DNA of 64,000 nt, from contig NZ_PCOC01000001.1 in assembly GCF_002975205.1 (NCBI RefSeq), positions 2,297,001 to 2,361,000 on the forward strand, given 5' to 3'. The DNA is from Ochrobactrum vermis. Its GTDB lineage: Bacteria > Pseudomonadota > Alphaproteobacteria > Rhizobiales > Rhizobiaceae. Positions 8,626 through 17,741 of this stretch are shown one piece after another. The position numbers and the translations under genes are program-made. A model generated the notes under the pieces. That model saw nothing but the letters and a program-made list of their open reading frames with translations. It was not told where the DNA came from and searched no databases. How positions within the stretch are numbered: position 1 is the stretch's first letter; each line of letters begins with the position of its first letter.

Positions 8626-9186
8626 ATGAAGATCAATGGTAACGAAATCCGTCCCGGCAATGTCATCGAACATGCTGGCGGCCTATGGGCTGCGGTCAAG
8701 ACCAACGCCGTCAAGCCTGGCAAAGGCGGTGCCTATAATCAGGTCGAACTGAAAAACCTCATCACCGGCACCAAGCTCAACGAACGTTTCCGCGCCGCCG
8801 AAACCGTCGAGCGTGTTCGTCTGGAACAGAAGGATTTCTCGTTCCTCTACGAACAGGGTGAAGCGCTGATCTTCATGGACACCGAATCCTACGAACAGCT
8901 TGAGCTGGCCAAGGATTTCGTTGGCGACCGCGCTGCCTTCCTCCAGGACGGCATGATGGTCACTGTCGAACTTTACGAAGAAAAGCCGATTGGCATCCGC
9001 CTTCCGGATCAGGTCACGCTCGCCATCACCGAAGCCGATCCGGTCGTCAAGGGCCAGACCGCCGCTTCGTCCTACAAGCCGGCTGTGCTTGAAAACGGTA
9101 TCCGCATCCTCGTTCCGCCATTCATCGCATCCGGCGAACGCGTGATCGTCGACACCAACGAACTGACCTACGTCAGCCGCGCCTGA
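8626..9186 (+). CDS. efp: Translation elongation factor P
   Basis: EF-P relieves ribosome stalling at polyproline stretches. The 186-residue product starts [16 protein letters not shown] and has three beta-barrel domains. The tip lysine is in [14 protein letters not shown] (Lys33), the usual site of beta-lysylation. I chose the ATG at 8626 because upstream in-frame residues do not resemble EF-P. No EpmA or EpmB gene is nearby. Confidence 0.96.
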   Translation: MKINGNEIRPGNVIEHAGGLWAAVKTNAVKPGKGGAYNQVELKNLITGTKLNERFRAAETVERVRLEQKDFSFLYEQGEALIFMDTESYEQLELAKDFVGDRAAFLQDGMMVTVELYEEKPIGIRLPDQVTLAITEADPVVKGQTAASSYKPAVLENGIRILVPPFIASGERVIVDTNELTYVSRA

Positions 9187-9384
9187 TCCATTTTTGACCA
9201 TTGCGGCGCCCCGCCGGGGCGTCGTATGTCGCACGCCCTGCGACCGTTCTTTCTCAGATCGCTCAATTCCTCGACCGTCCGCCGAACATTGGTTCGGTCT
9301 GGATGTTAGACCTTCTGTTTATAACTAACTGCGTGATCCCCTTAAAAATCCACGCTTCGGGATCGTGCTTACAAGGACAATGAA

Positions 9385-10176
9385 ATGGCCCGCTCAGCCC
9401 TTCTCAACGTTATGGTTCAGGCCGCTATGAAGGCCGGCCGCAGCCTTGCTCGTGATTTTGGCGAAGTCCAGAATCTTCAGGTTTCTCTCAAGGGCCCCGG
9501 CGACTATGTCAGCCAGGCAGACCGCCGCGCCGAAAAGATCGTCTATACGGAATTGAGCCGCGCCCGCCCGGATTATGGCTTCCTGATGGAAGAATCCGGC
9601 GAGGTTGAAGCCAAGGACGGACAGCACCGCTGGCTGGTCGATCCGCTCGACGGCACCACGAATTTCCTGCACGGCATTCCGGTTTTTGCTGTCTCCATTG
9701 CCCTTGAGCGTCAGGGACAGATCGTCGCCGGCGTCATCTACAATCCGGCTATGGATGAGCTTTACACTGCAGAACGCGGTGGCGGCGCATTCCTCAATGA
9801 CCGCCGCCTGCGCGTCGCATCGCGCAACAAGCTGGTCGATACTGTCATCGGCACAGGTATTCCGCATCTGGGCCGCGGCCAGCATGGCCATTATCTGGTC
9901 GAGCTGCGCAACGTCATGGCCGAAACCGCAGGCATTCGTCGCATGGGCGCTGTAGCGCTTGATCTCGCCTATGTTGCAGGCGGTCGTCTGGATGGCTTCT
10001 GGGAAGACGGCATGCATCCCTGGGATCTTGGCGCGGGCATCCTGATGATACGCGAAGCCGGTGGCTTCGTCTCGGACAAGAATGGCGGACAGGACATGTT
10101 CACCAATCAGACGATTGTTGCCGGAAACGAGGCCATTCACGGCGCGCTTCTCAAGACGATCAAGAAGCCGATCTGA
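9385..10176 (+). CDS. suhB: Inositol monophosphatase family protein (SuhB-like)
   Basis: A 263-residue member of the Mg-dependent inositol monophosphatase family, hydrolysing inositol-1-phosphate and related sugar phosphates in the cytosol. Motif 1 (WLVDPLDGTTNFLHGIP) and motif 2 (HPWDLGAGILMIREAGG) with the metal-binding Asp and Glu residues are intact. It starts MARSALLNVMVQAAMKAGR, a common SuhB N-terminus. The gene stands alone 198 bases after efp and is followed by a strong stem-loop. Confidence 0.93.
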   Translation: MARSALLNVMVQAAMKAGRSLARDFGEVQNLQVSLKGPGDYVSQADRRAEKIVYTELSRARPDYGFLMEESGEVEAKDGQHRWLVDPLDGTTNFLHGIPVFAVSIALERQGQIVAGVIYNPAMDELYTAERGGGAFLNDRRLRVASRNKLVDTVIGTGIPHLGRGQHGHYLVELRNVMAETAGIRRMGAVALDLAYVAGGRLDGFWEDGMHPWDLGAGILMIREAGGFVSDKNGGQDMFTNQTIVAGNEAIHGALLKTIKKPI

Positions 10177-10208
10177 TTAATTTCCTGAACTATCGCGATT
10201 TTTCAAAT

Positions 10209-10246
10209 CAGCGCGTCGTGTGAAAGCGACGCGCTGAAGCATTTTT
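10209..10246 (+). terminator. Intrinsic terminator after suhB
   Basis: An 11-base stem (TCAGCGCGTCG pairing with CGACGCGCTGA), a short loop, then AGCATTTTTG. It lies 33 bases after the suhB stop. Confidence 0.65.
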
Positions 10247-10334
10247 GCCTTCATTTTTTCGTATCCAGACGATTCCGCTTCATGAATTAATGAAGTAGGC
10301 TCCTGTTCAAACACGCGACCACGGAGCGGAACGC

Positions 10335-11384
10335 ATGAGCGATTTGAGACTTTCCCGGGAACGTCTGGATGAGGGACGCGATTTCGACCCCTACCGCCTG
10401 TCAAGCCCGCGCATCGTCATTCTCTCCATGGTGATCTTCATCATTATCGTGGCCTTTCTGGCTGCGATCCTGATGCGGCAGATCCACACTTTCTTCGTCA
10501 CCAATCCCGGTCTCAACGGGCTTATTCTCGGTGTTCTGCTGGTCGGCATCCTGCTTGCCTTCGGACAAGTGCTGCGGCTTCTGCCAGAGATTCGCTGGGT
10601 CAATTCCTTTCGCGACGGTGACCGCGACGGCACCACACGTCCGCCCGTGCTGCTTGCGCCGATGCGTGCACTGATCGGCCGTCGCCAGTCGATGGCGCTT
10701 TCTACCGTGTCCATGCGCTCTATCCTCGATTCCATCGCAACACGTCTCGATGAAAGCCGCGATATATCGCGCTACCTGATCGGGCTTCTGGTCTTTCTCG
10801 GCCTTCTCGGCACCTTCTGGGGCCTTCTGGAAACGGTTGGCTCCATTGGGCGGACCATCCAGACGCTCGACCCCAATTCGGGCAGCACAGGCGATGTTCT
10901 CGATGCATTGAAGGCAGGCCTGCAGGCCCCGCTTTCCGGCATGGGCACGGCTTTCTCGTCTTCGCTATTCGGTCTTTCTGGATCGCTGATCCTCGGCTTC
11001 CTCGATCTTCAGGCTGGCCGGGCACAAAACCGCTTCTATACGGAACTCGAAAACTGGCTTTCATCCGTAACCGATCTCGGTTCCGATGTCGGCGCCGACC
11101 AGAACGGCGGCACCGAAGAAATCCGCGTTCTGGCCGACAGGCTGCAGAACCTACATGGCGGCGATGCCTCCACGCAGCGCACCACGGCAGCACTTGCAAA
11201 TCTGGCGGAAGGCATACAGGGCCTCGTCAAGAACATGCGCAGCGAACAGCAGATCATGCGCGACTGGGTGGAAAAACAGGCAGACGAGCAGAAGGCCATC
11301 CGCCAGACACTCGATCGCCTCACCAAGGCTATTGGCGAGCGCTCGCATGACCGCAAATCCGATCGCACGGACAAGGCGGAGTAA
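10335..11384 (+). CDS. MotA/TolQ/ExbB-type proton channel protein (stator subunit A)
   Basis: A 349-residue inner-membrane protein with four predicted helices: about 27-47, 58-83, 137-161 (YLIGLLVFLGLLGTFWGLLETVGSI) and 190-217 (GMGTAFSSSLFGLSGSLILGF). The last two match the MotA/ExbB core. The tail from about residue 250 is hydrophilic and coiled-coil-like. It is followed six bases later by an OmpA/MotB-type partner, so the two probably form a proton-driven stator anchored in peptidoglycan. It is not tolQ, which lies at 1-653, and no flagellar genes are near. Confidence 0.85.
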   Translation: MSDLRLSRERLDEGRDFDPYRLSSPRIVILSMVIFIIIVAFLAAILMRQIHTFFVTNPGLNGLILGVLLVGILLAFGQVLRLLPEIRWVNSFRDGDRDGTTRPPVLLAPMRALIGRRQSMALSTVSMRSILDSIATRLDESRDISRYLIGLLVFLGLLGTFWGLLETVGSIGRTIQTLDPNSGSTGDVLDALKAGLQAPLSGMGTAFSSSLFGLSGSLILGFLDLQAGRAQNRFYTELENWLSSVTDLGSDVGADQNGGTEEIRVLADRLQNLHGGDASTQRTTAALANLAEGIQGLVKNMRSEQQIMRDWVEKQADEQKAIRQTLDRLTKAIGERSHDRKSDRTDKAE

Positions 11385-11390
11385 GCTGCC

Positions 11391-12422
11391 ATGTCCCTCG
11401 CCCGCAACCGCCGCACCCAAAGGCATGTCGATTACTGGCCGGGCTTTGTCGATGCCCTGACGACGCTGCTGCTCGCAATCATGTTCCTGCTCACTGTCTT
11501 CGTGCTGGCGCAATTCCTGCTCAGCCGCGAAGTGAACAACAAGGACAGCGTACTCGCGCGCCTCAACAGCCAGATTCAGGAATTGACGCAGCTTCTGTCG
11601 CTGGAACGCAGCAATTCACAGGATATGCAGGACACCATAGCCAATCTCCAGGCGTCCCTATCCAGTACCGAGAGCGAGCGTTCGCGTCTGCAAAGCCTTT
11701 TGAACGAAGGCAGCGGCGCGGGTGCTGCGGCTGAAAAGCGCGCTGGTGAACTGTCAGAGAGCCTCGACACCGAAAAGCAGGTCAGCGCCCGCGCACTCAG
11801 TCAGGTAGAGCTGCTAAACCAGCAGATTTCGGCGCTTCGCCGCCAGATCGCAGCGCTTGAGGATGCGCTCAATGCTTCCGAAAACCGCGACCGCGAATCG
11901 AACGCCAAGATCGCCGATCTCGGTAAGCGCCTCAATGTGGCGCTGGCGCAGCGCGTGCAGGAGCTGAACCGCTATCGTTCCGATTTCTTCGGGCGTCTGC
12001 GTGAAATCCTTTCAGACAAGGAAAACATTCGCATCGTCGGTGACCGTTTTGTCTTCCAGTCGGAAGTTCTTTTCCCGACGGGTTCGGCAGATATCAATCC
12101 GGCCGGTCAGGACGAGATGAAGAAACTTGCCGATGCGGTAAACCAGCTCAATCAGGAAATCCCGGATGACATCAACTGGGTGCTGCGCGTTGACGGCCAC
12201 ACGGACAATGTGCCCTTGGCCGGCACCGGACGTTTCCGCGACAATTGGGAGCTTTCATCAGCCCGCGCAACCGCCGTGGTCAAATTCCTGATCGCCAATG
12301 GCGTCCCGGCCAACCGGCTCGTTGCGGCAGGCTTCGGAGAATATCAGCCGCTCGACGCCTCCGACACGGCTGATGCCCGAGCCAAGAACCGCCGCATCGA
12401 GCTGAAGCTGACCGAGAGATAA
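11391..12422 (+). CDS. OmpA/MotB-type peptidoglycan-binding stator partner (subunit B)
   Basis: The 343-residue product has one N-terminal helix preceded by WPGFVDALTTLLLAIMFLL. Asp21 stands where MotB has its proton-carrying Asp. Residues about 45-185 are a long coiled coil, and the C-terminus is an OmpA domain (LFPTGSADINPAG, DGHTDNVP, NWELSSARA, NRRIELKL) that binds peptidoglycan. With the preceding gene it forms a two-gene stator unit. Compared with TolR or ExbD it is much longer and has a true OmpA domain, so it is closer to MotB or ZorB. Confidence 0.87.
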   Translation: MSLARNRRTQRHVDYWPGFVDALTTLLLAIMFLLTVFVLAQFLLSREVNNKDSVLARLNSQIQELTQLLSLERSNSQDMQDTIANLQASLSSTESERSRLQSLLNEGSGAGAAAEKRAGELSESLDTEKQVSARALSQVELLNQQISALRRQIAALEDALNASENRDRESNAKIADLGKRLNVALAQRVQELNRYRSDFFGRLREILSDKENIRIVGDRFVFQSEVLFPTGSADINPAGQDEMKKLADAVNQLNQEIPDDINWVLRVDGHTDNVPLAGTGRFRDNWELSSARATAVVKFLIANGVPANRLVAAGFGEYQPLDASDTADARAKNRRIELKLTER

Positions 12423-12440
12423 AACTTTAGCAGAGATAGC

Positions 12441-12459
12441 GGGAGGGCAACGCCCTCCC
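12441..12459. terminator. Stem-loop between convergent stator and ABC genes
   Basis: A perfect eight-base stem (GGGAGGGC/GCCCTCCC) with a three-base loop, followed by CGTTCATTT on the plus strand. It lies between two convergent genes. The T tract is weak. Confidence 0.45.
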
Positions 12460-12462
12460 CGT

Positions 12463-14289
12463 TCATTTGGCGGTGAAGGCTCCTGCACCTGCCTCGAATT
12501 GCAGCTTGGCGAGACGGGCATAGATGCCGCCCTTCTCGACAAGGCTTTGATGTGTGCCCTCTTCAACAATATGGCCATGGTCGAGCACCATAATGCGGTC
12601 AGCCTTGAGCACTGTTGCAAGCCGGTGCGCGACGACAAGCGTCGTGCGATCAGCCATCAAACCGTCGAGAGCCTTTTGCACAAGCATTTCGCTTTCGGCG
12701 TCGAGCGCTGACGTCGCTTCGTCAAGGAGCAGGATGGGCGCAGCACGCAAGATTGCCCGCGCAATGGCGATGCGCTGGCGCTGACCGCCGGAAAGTGTCA
12801 CGCCGCGTTCGCCCACCTCCGTGTCATAGCCCTTGTCGAGCACCATGATGAAATCATGCGCAAGAGCCGCTTTTGCCGCCGCCACGATCTTCTCGTCGCT
12901 CGCTCCCGGCCTGCCGAAGGCTATATTCTCGCGTATGCTGGTGGCGAAAATCGCAACATCCTGCGGCACGGTCGAGATACGAGCGCGAACTGCCTGGGGA
13001 TCTGCATCGGGCAAGGCCACGCCGTCGATCAGGATATTGCCGGACTGCGGGTCGTAATAGCGCATGACCAGCGCAAAGATCGTGCTCTTGCCAGCACCCG
13101 AGGGCCCGACAATCGCAACCGTCTCGCCCGGCTTCACGGTAAAGCTGACGCCGTTGAGCGACGGTGCATCTGGGCGCGTCGGATAGGAGAAATGCACGGA
13201 ATCGAACACGATCTCGCCGCGCGGTGGCATCGGCATGGCAATGGGTCGGGCTGGCGCAGCAATGCCCGGCTGTTCGTCCAGAATTTCTACAAGCCGCTCC
13301 GTCGCACCGGCCGCCTGCGCCAGTTCACCGCCTACTTCCGACAAGGCTCCGAAGGAACTGCCCGCGAACACCGCATAGAGCACGAACTGACCGAGCGTAC
13401 CGGCTGTCATCGTGCCCGCTAGCACATCGCGCGAACCAAACCAAAGTACCGCAACAATGCTGGAGAAAATCAGGAAAATGGCGAAAGCCGTCAGGACTGC
13501 CCGTGCCTGAATGGAGGAACGCGCCGCCTGAAAGGCTTTTTCCACCGCGCTGCCAAATCGCCCGACCACCATGTTCTCGTTGGTGAAAGCCTGCAGCGTG
13601 CGCATCGCGCCAATCTGTTCGCTGGCATAGGCATTGGCCTTTGCAAGCATGTCCTGCGTCATGCGGGAACGGCGGCGCACAGAGCGTCCGAAGGCGATCA
13701 GCGGCACGACAATGATCGGGATAGCGGCAATAACCAGCGCGGAAAGCTTCGGGCTCGTCACAACCATCATCACCAGCGCGCCAACACCCAGAATCATGTT
13801 GCGCAGCGCGACAGATGCCGTAGCTCCGACCACCGACTTGATCTGTGTCGTGTCGGAAGACAGGCGGGAAACGATTTCGCCTGACTGCGACCGGTCGAAG
13901 AATTCCGGCGAAAGTGCCGTCACATGCGAAAAGACCGCATTGCGCAGATCGGCCACCACCCGCTCGCCAAGCGAGATCACAAAGAAATAGCGAAGCCCCG
14001 ATGCCAGCGCTAGAACCAGCGCCAGCATCACGAGCATGCCGAAGTAATTATTGACGAAAATGGCGTTCGAACCGGTAAAGCCATGATCGATCATGCGACG
14101 CAGTGCGACAGGCACCGCAAGGGTCGTCATCGCCGCCAGAACCAGAGAGAAGAGCGCGCCCGCAACCAGCCCCTTATAGGGCGCCAGAAACGGCATCACT
14201 CTCTTCAGAGGCTTCAGCGTGCGGCGTTTGCGACTTTCTTCAGCAGTCAATTCGTGATTCATATCAATTTCAGTATCTCGATCGGCCAT
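12463..14289 (-). CDS. ABC exporter, fused permease and ATPase (MsbA-like half transporter)
   Basis: The product has six membrane segments in the first 330 residues (ABC transporter type 1) and a C-terminal ATPase with Walker A (GPSGAGKST), signature (TLSGGQRQRIAIARA), Walker B (ILLLDEATSAL) and the H-loop (VVAHRLATV). It should work as a homodimeric exporter of lipids or hydrophobic compounds; the substrate is not evident. The start is uncertain: ATGs at 14391, 14289 (chosen, 608 residues) and 14262 are in frame, none with a strong ribosome site. It is divergent from rpmE. Confidence 0.88.
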   Translation of the reverse strand: MADRDTEIDMNHELTAEESRKRRTLKPLKRVMPFLAPYKGLVAGALFSLVLAAMTTLAVPVALRRMIDHGFTGSNAIFVNNYFGMLVMLALVLALASGLRYFFVISLGERVVADLRNAVFSHVTALSPEFFDRSQSGEIVSRLSSDTTQIKSVVGATASVALRNMILGVGALVMMVVTSPKLSALVIAAIPIIVVPLIAFGRSVRRRSRMTQDMLAKANAYASEQIGAMRTLQAFTNENMVVGRFGSAVEKAFQAARSSIQARAVLTAFAIFLIFSSIVAVLWFGSRDVLAGTMTAGTLGQFVLYAVFAGSSFGALSEVGGELAQAAGATERLVEILDEQPGIAAPARPIAMPMPPRGEIVFDSVHFSYPTRPDAPSLNGVSFTVKPGETVAIVGPSGAGKSTIFALVMRYYDPQSGNILIDGVALPDADPQAVRARISTVPQDVAIFATSIRENIAFGRPGASDEKIVAAAKAALAHDFIMVLDKGYDTEVGERGVTLSGGQRQRIAIARAILRAAPILLLDEATSALDAESEMLVQKALDGLMADRTTLVVAHRLATVLKADRIMVLDHGHIVEEGTHQSLVEKGGIYARLAKLQFEAGAGAFTAK

Positions 14290-14459
14290 TCTTATGATTG
14301 CGCCCTTGTTATTGCCGTGCGCCTGATGTATAGGCTCGCCAACCCTTTTGGAAGCCGTTGCCTGTAGGTAATGGGTCTTCATATCTGCCATTGGGCGAAA
14401 GTGCCGCAGTTTTGATAGTCAAAGCTGGCTTTTCTCCCCAGACTTTCAGGATTGAGAAG

Positions 14460-14681
14460 ATGCAAGCCAATATCCATCCCGACTACCACACCATCAAGGT
14501 CGTGATGACCGATGGCACCGAATACACGACCCGTTCGACCTGGGGCAAGGAAGGCGATACGATGAACCTCGATATCGACCCGACCACCCATCCAGCCTGG
14601 ACGGGCGGTTCGCAGACCCTGCTCGATCGCGGCGGTCGGGTTACGAAGTTCAAGAGCCGTTTTGGCAATCTCGGTATCTAA
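14460..14681 (+). CDS. rpmE: 50S ribosomal protein L31 (form without zinc cysteines)
   Basis: The 73-residue product starts [19 protein letters not shown] and ends with [10 protein letters not shown]. It has no cysteines, so it is the zinc-independent form. The ATG is preceded by GAGAAG. A strong terminator follows directly, so it is probably transcribed alone, divergent from the ABC exporter gene. Confidence 0.96.
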   Translation: MQANIHPDYHTIKVVMTDGTEYTTRSTWGKEGDTMNLDIDPTTHPAWTGGSQTLLDRGGRVTKFKSRFGNLGI

Positions 14682-14702
14682 TTCGATATTGCATCTGGTT
14701 GA

Positions 14703-14728
14703 AAAGCCCCGCTTCGGCGGGGTTTTTT
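14703..14728 (+). terminator. Intrinsic terminator of rpmE
   Basis: GCCCCGC/GCGGGG stem with a TTC-type loop followed by six T. Confidence 0.85.
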
Positions 14729-14756
14729 ATTGTCTGATTTCCTGCTCGACGAGACA

Positions 14757-14787
14757 CAAAAAATCCCGGACAAAGCCGGGATTTTTC
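14757..14787 (-). terminator. Intrinsic terminator of the YebC-family gene (possibly bidirectional)
   Basis: AATCCCGG/CCGGGATT stem with A-rich sequence on one side and T-rich on the other, so it can work on both strands between convergent rpmE and the YebC gene. Confidence 0.8.
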
Positions 14788-14809
14788 AGAGTTAATTCTG
14801 AGAACCAAA

Positions 14810-15556
14810 TCAGGCGCTCAGTTTTTCCATCACTTCGTCGCTGACTTCGAAGTTCGTATAAACGTTCTGCACATCGTCGTCGTCTTCAAGCGTATTGAGA
14901 AGCTTGAGAACGGAACGCGCCTTTTCTTCGTCCAGCTCGGTATTGGTCTGCGGTTTCCAGATCGTCTTGATCGATTCGGCTTCGCCCAGAGCAGCTTCCA
15001 GAGCCTTCGACACTTCGCCAATATCTTCGAATACGCAGATGATGATGTGTTCTTCCTCACCGGACTGAACGTCCTCGGCACCTGCCTCGATAGCAGCTTC
15101 CATAACCTTGTCAGCATCGCCGACAGAGGTCTTGTAGACGATCTCGCCAACGCGGTCGAACATGAAGGACACCGAACCGGTTTCGCCCAGTGCACCGCCC
15201 GACTTCGTAAAGGCTGCGCGCACATTCGATGCCGTACGGTTGCGATTGTCCGTCAGCGCTTCGACGATAACCGACACGCCACCGGGGCCACGGCCCTCAT
15301 AACGCACTTCGTCATAGTTCTCGCCGTCATTACCGGCGGCCTTCTTGATGGCGCGCTCGATATTGTCTTTCGGCATGGACTGCGCCTTGGCGTTCTGGAT
15401 CGCCAGACGCAGACGCGGGTTCATCGTCGGGTCAGGCAGACCCTGCTTGGCCGCAACGGTGATTTCGCGCCCGAGCTTGGAAAACATTTTCGACCGCACC
15501 GCATCCTGACGACCCTTGCGGTGCATGATATTCTTAAACTGTGAATGGCCGGCCAT
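14810..15556 (-). CDS. YebC/PmpR-family protein (TACO1-like)
   Basis: The 248-residue product begins [32 protein letters not shown], the hallmark of the YebC family. Members were annotated as transcription regulators and are now also linked to resolving ribosome stalling. The three-domain layout is intact, including [19 protein letters not shown]. The acidic stretch [16 protein letters not shown] near the C-terminus is typical. It is monocistronic; the ruv genes, a frequent neighbour of yebC elsewhere, are about 11 kb away here. Confidence 0.95.
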   Translation of the reverse strand: MAGHSQFKNIMHRKGRQDAVRSKMFSKLGREITVAAKQGLPDPTMNPRLRLAIQNAKAQSMPKDNIERAIKKAAGNDGENYDEVRYEGRGPGGVSVIVEALTDNRNRTASNVRAAFTKSGGALGETGSVSFMFDRVGEIVYKTSVGDADKVMEAAIEAGAEDVQSGEEEHIIICVFEDIGEVSKALEAALGEAESIKTIWKPQTNTELDEEKARSVLKLLNTLEDDDDVQNVYTNFEVSDEVMEKLSA

Positions 15557-15770
15557 GGCACCCCTGTTCTGTTTAAAATGCTGTGCACGGAGAAAGCGTC
15601 ACGCATGAAACAGAGATCAAGCAGAGAAGGGCCGCAAGCGGGCCACAGTGCTTTCCGTGCAGAATGGCGGCGTTATAAGGAATTCGGGCCCATTCGTCCA
15701 GCAAAAGCGCTGCCAACATCGATTCCCTGTCAATAAAAGCAATATCGCTCGACCCGTCAGGCAAAGCAGA

Positions 15771-15780
15771 TTATCTATAA
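15771..15780. promoter_or_regulatory. BioR box upstream of bioR
   Basis: TTATCTATAA matches the BioR consensus TTATMKATAA exactly. It ends four bases before the bioR start codon, so BioR binding here would block its own expression. This agrees with reported autoregulation of BioR in alphaproteobacteria. Confidence 0.85.
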
Positions 15781-15784
15781 ATTC

Positions 15785-16465
15785 ATGATTCAGCCCGCCC
15801 AGAACACCCCAAGCGAAACCATCGCAGCCCGCATCAGCCGCATTCTAGCCGACCGCATCATCGCCGGCGAAATCGAGCCAGGCACGAAACTGCGGCAGGA
15901 TCACATCGCCGAAGAATTCGAGACCAGTCATGTGCCGGTCCGTGAAGCCTTCCGGCGGCTGGAGGCCCAGGGACTTGCCGTGTCAGAACCGCGTCGCGGC
16001 GTGCGGGTTGCGTCGTTCGACATCGGCGAGATCAAGGAAGTGGCAGAGATGCGGGCCGCTTTGGAAGTTCTGGCGCTGCGTCATGCCGCGCCGCACATCA
16101 CGCAGGCAACGCTCGATGCCGCCGAACAGGCCACACTGGAAGGTGACAAATCACGTGATGTCAGAAGCTGGGAAGACGCCAACCGCCGCTTCCATCGGCT
16201 CATACTCGAACCGTGCAACATGCCGCGTCTGCTTGCAGCCATCGATGATCTCCACGCTGCAAGCGCCCGGTTTCTCTTCGCCACATGGCGCTCGGAATGG
16301 GAGACCCGCACCGACCATGACCATCGCGCGATATTGCGAGCGCTGCGCCAAAACGATATCGAGAGCGCGGTTACGATTCTCGCCCGCCATGTGCAATGGA
16401 TTGGACATCGCCCAGTCAAAACAGCATCGGGCAAGACCCGTGATTCGTTCGCGATCGTCGGCTGA
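15785..16465 (+). CDS. bioR: BioR, GntR-family repressor of biotin genes
   Basis: The 226-residue product has an N-terminal GntR winged helix (ARISRILADRIIAGEIEPGTKLRQDHIAEEF, then HVPVREAFRRLEAQGL) and a C-terminal FCD effector domain. The function is assigned from context: a BioR box overlaps its promoter, another precedes bioY, and bioY is the next gene on the strand. BioR represses biotin synthesis and uptake when biotin is plentiful. The biotin synthesis genes are not in this window. Confidence 0.88.
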   Translation: MIQPAQNTPSETIAARISRILADRIIAGEIEPGTKLRQDHIAEEFETSHVPVREAFRRLEAQGLAVSEPRRGVRVASFDIGEIKEVAEMRAALEVLALRHAAPHITQATLDAAEQATLEGDKSRDVRSWEDANRRFHRLILEPCNMPRLLAAIDDLHAASARFLFATWRSEWETRTDHDHRAILRALRQNDIESAVTILARHVQWIGHRPVKTASGKTRDSFAIVG

Positions 16466-16662
16466 CACAGAGGCTGCTTGACGGCGGCTTCCCCTTGCAA
16501 GCAACACCATTCCTGTCTTCCCGATCAAGATTATTCGCGCGCAATCCAAGTTGCGGAATCGAGCCTCTGCGCTCCACTCTAAACGCTACGCACCGTTCTG
16601 TTTGCACCACCTCTTGCGTTTATTGTCAGGGACGCTAAGAAGATATAGATCGAATTTGAATT

Positions 16663-16672
16663 TTATCTATAA
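16663..16672. promoter_or_regulatory. BioR box upstream of bioY
   Basis: TTATCTATAA, identical to the box before bioR, lies 12 bases before the bioY ATG and overlaps its leader. Confidence 0.85.
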
Positions 16673-16684
16673 TTTGAGGAAGTC

Positions 16685-17260
16685 ATGACGACCATCACCC
16701 AGACGCGTCCATCCTTCAGCCCGCTCAATCTGGAATCCCGCTCCCCTGCGATGCGCCTTGCCGCTATAGCGCTCGGCACGCTGCTTCTCGCCGTATCGTC
16801 GCAGATCGAAGTGCCGATGATTCCAGTCCCGATCACGCTGCAGACCCTGATCGTTCCGCTGATCGGTGCGCTCTATGGCTGGCGTCTCGGCATGGCCACT
16901 GTTCTGGCCTGGCTCGGCGAAGCCATGCTCGGCCTTCCGGTTCTCGCAGGTGGCGCTGGTGGCCTTCCGCATTTTGCAGGCCCGACCGCAGGCTATCTCG
17001 TATCGTTTCCGATTATCGCCGCCCTGACTGGCTATATGGCTGAACGTGGCTGGAACGGAAATCGCGTCGGTCTCGCCTTTGTTTCGTTCCTTGCTGCCAA
17101 CGTGATCTGCCTCGCTCTTGGTGCAGCCTGGCTGTCCAGCATCATCGGTGTTGAAAAGGCCGTTGCCTTCGGCGTGACACCATTCCTCGTCGGCGCCCTG
17201 ATCAAGTCAGCCCTTGGTGCTGCGATCCTCAAGGCCGTCGCCCACAACGGCAAAGCCTGA
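16685..17260 (+). CDS. bioY: Biotin transporter BioY (ECF S-component)
   Basis: The 191-residue product has six hydrophobic segments and the BioY signature VPMIPVPITLQTLIVPLIGALYG, then LGMATVLAWLGEAMLGLPVLAGGAGG. BioY is the membrane S-component that captures biotin, alone or with an energy-coupling module. No bioM or bioN ATPase or T-component lies beside it, so it may act alone or share a module encoded elsewhere. It is under a BioR box and is followed after 19 bases by a DUF1284 gene. Confidence 0.95.
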   Translation: MTTITQTRPSFSPLNLESRSPAMRLAAIALGTLLLAVSSQIEVPMIPVPITLQTLIVPLIGALYGWRLGMATVLAWLGEAMLGLPVLAGGAGGLPHFAGPTAGYLVSFPIIAALTGYMAERGWNGNRVGLAFVSFLAANVICLALGAAWLSSIIGVEKAVAFGVTPFLVGALIKSALGAAILKAVAHNGKA

Positions 17261-17279
17261 TCGTCCAGGTGACGTTCAG

Positions 17280-17720
17280 GTGACAGTACGCCTGCGCGGA
17301 CATCACCTCCTTTGTATGCTGACTTATGTCGGTAAAGGCTACAGCCCGGCTTTCGTCGAAAACTACGACAGGATTGCCGGGCGGTTAAGCGAAGGGGAAG
17401 ATATCCTTCTGGTCGACGGCCCGGACGACATCTGCGCGCCCCTGCTTTGCGGGGGCGATTGTCATTGTTACGAAGCGAGCATCCGCGAGCGCGACCGGCT
17501 GGCATTGGAGGCTGTGGGCGAACTTCTCGGCCAGACGCTTTCTACGCAGCAAGCTTTTGAACTTGATGCGGAGCGGCTAGCCGTAATGCGCGGCGCCTTT
17601 GCAAAAGGCGCATTGCGCAAAGCCTGCGAGCGGTGCGAATGGTCGAACCTCTGTACAAGAATTGCCACAACGGACCAGTTTCACGGCGTTAAATTAGCAA
17701 GGCCACCCGTTTCGTGCTGA
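17280..17720 (+). CDS. DUF1284 cysteine-rich protein, in the bioY operon
   Basis: The start is probably GTG 17280, giving VTVRLRGHHLLCMLTYVGKGYSPAFVENY, the usual DUF1284 N-terminus. The 146-residue product has cysteine groups typical of the family: one in GHHLLC, three in CAPLLCGGDCHC, and CERCEWSNLC near the C-terminus. They could hold a metal or an iron-sulfur cluster. The function is unknown. The short gap after bioY and the terminator overlapping its stop indicate co-transcription with bioY. Confidence 0.8.
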   Translation: MTVRLRGHHLLCMLTYVGKGYSPAFVENYDRIAGRLSEGEDILLVDGPDDICAPLLCGGDCHCYEASIRERDRLALEAVGELLGQTLSTQQAFELDAERLAVMRGAFAKGALRKACERCEWSNLCTRIATTDQFHGVKLARPPVSC

Positions 17721-17735
17721 TACGGGTGGCTTTTT
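17702..17735 (+). terminator. Intrinsic terminator overlapping the DUF1284 stop codon
   Basis: GCCACCCGT pairs with ACGGGTGGC and is followed by five T. The left arm lies inside the last codons of the DUF1284 gene (stop at 17718-17720), and the T tract runs to within ten bases of the convergent terC stop. Confidence 0.85.
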
Positions 17736-17741
17736 ATAGCT

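Noticed and set aside
10335..12422. A Zorya anti-phage system
   Set aside because: Only the stator-like pair is present; the neighbours are an inositol phosphatase and an ABC exporter, with no ZorC, ZorD or ZorE.
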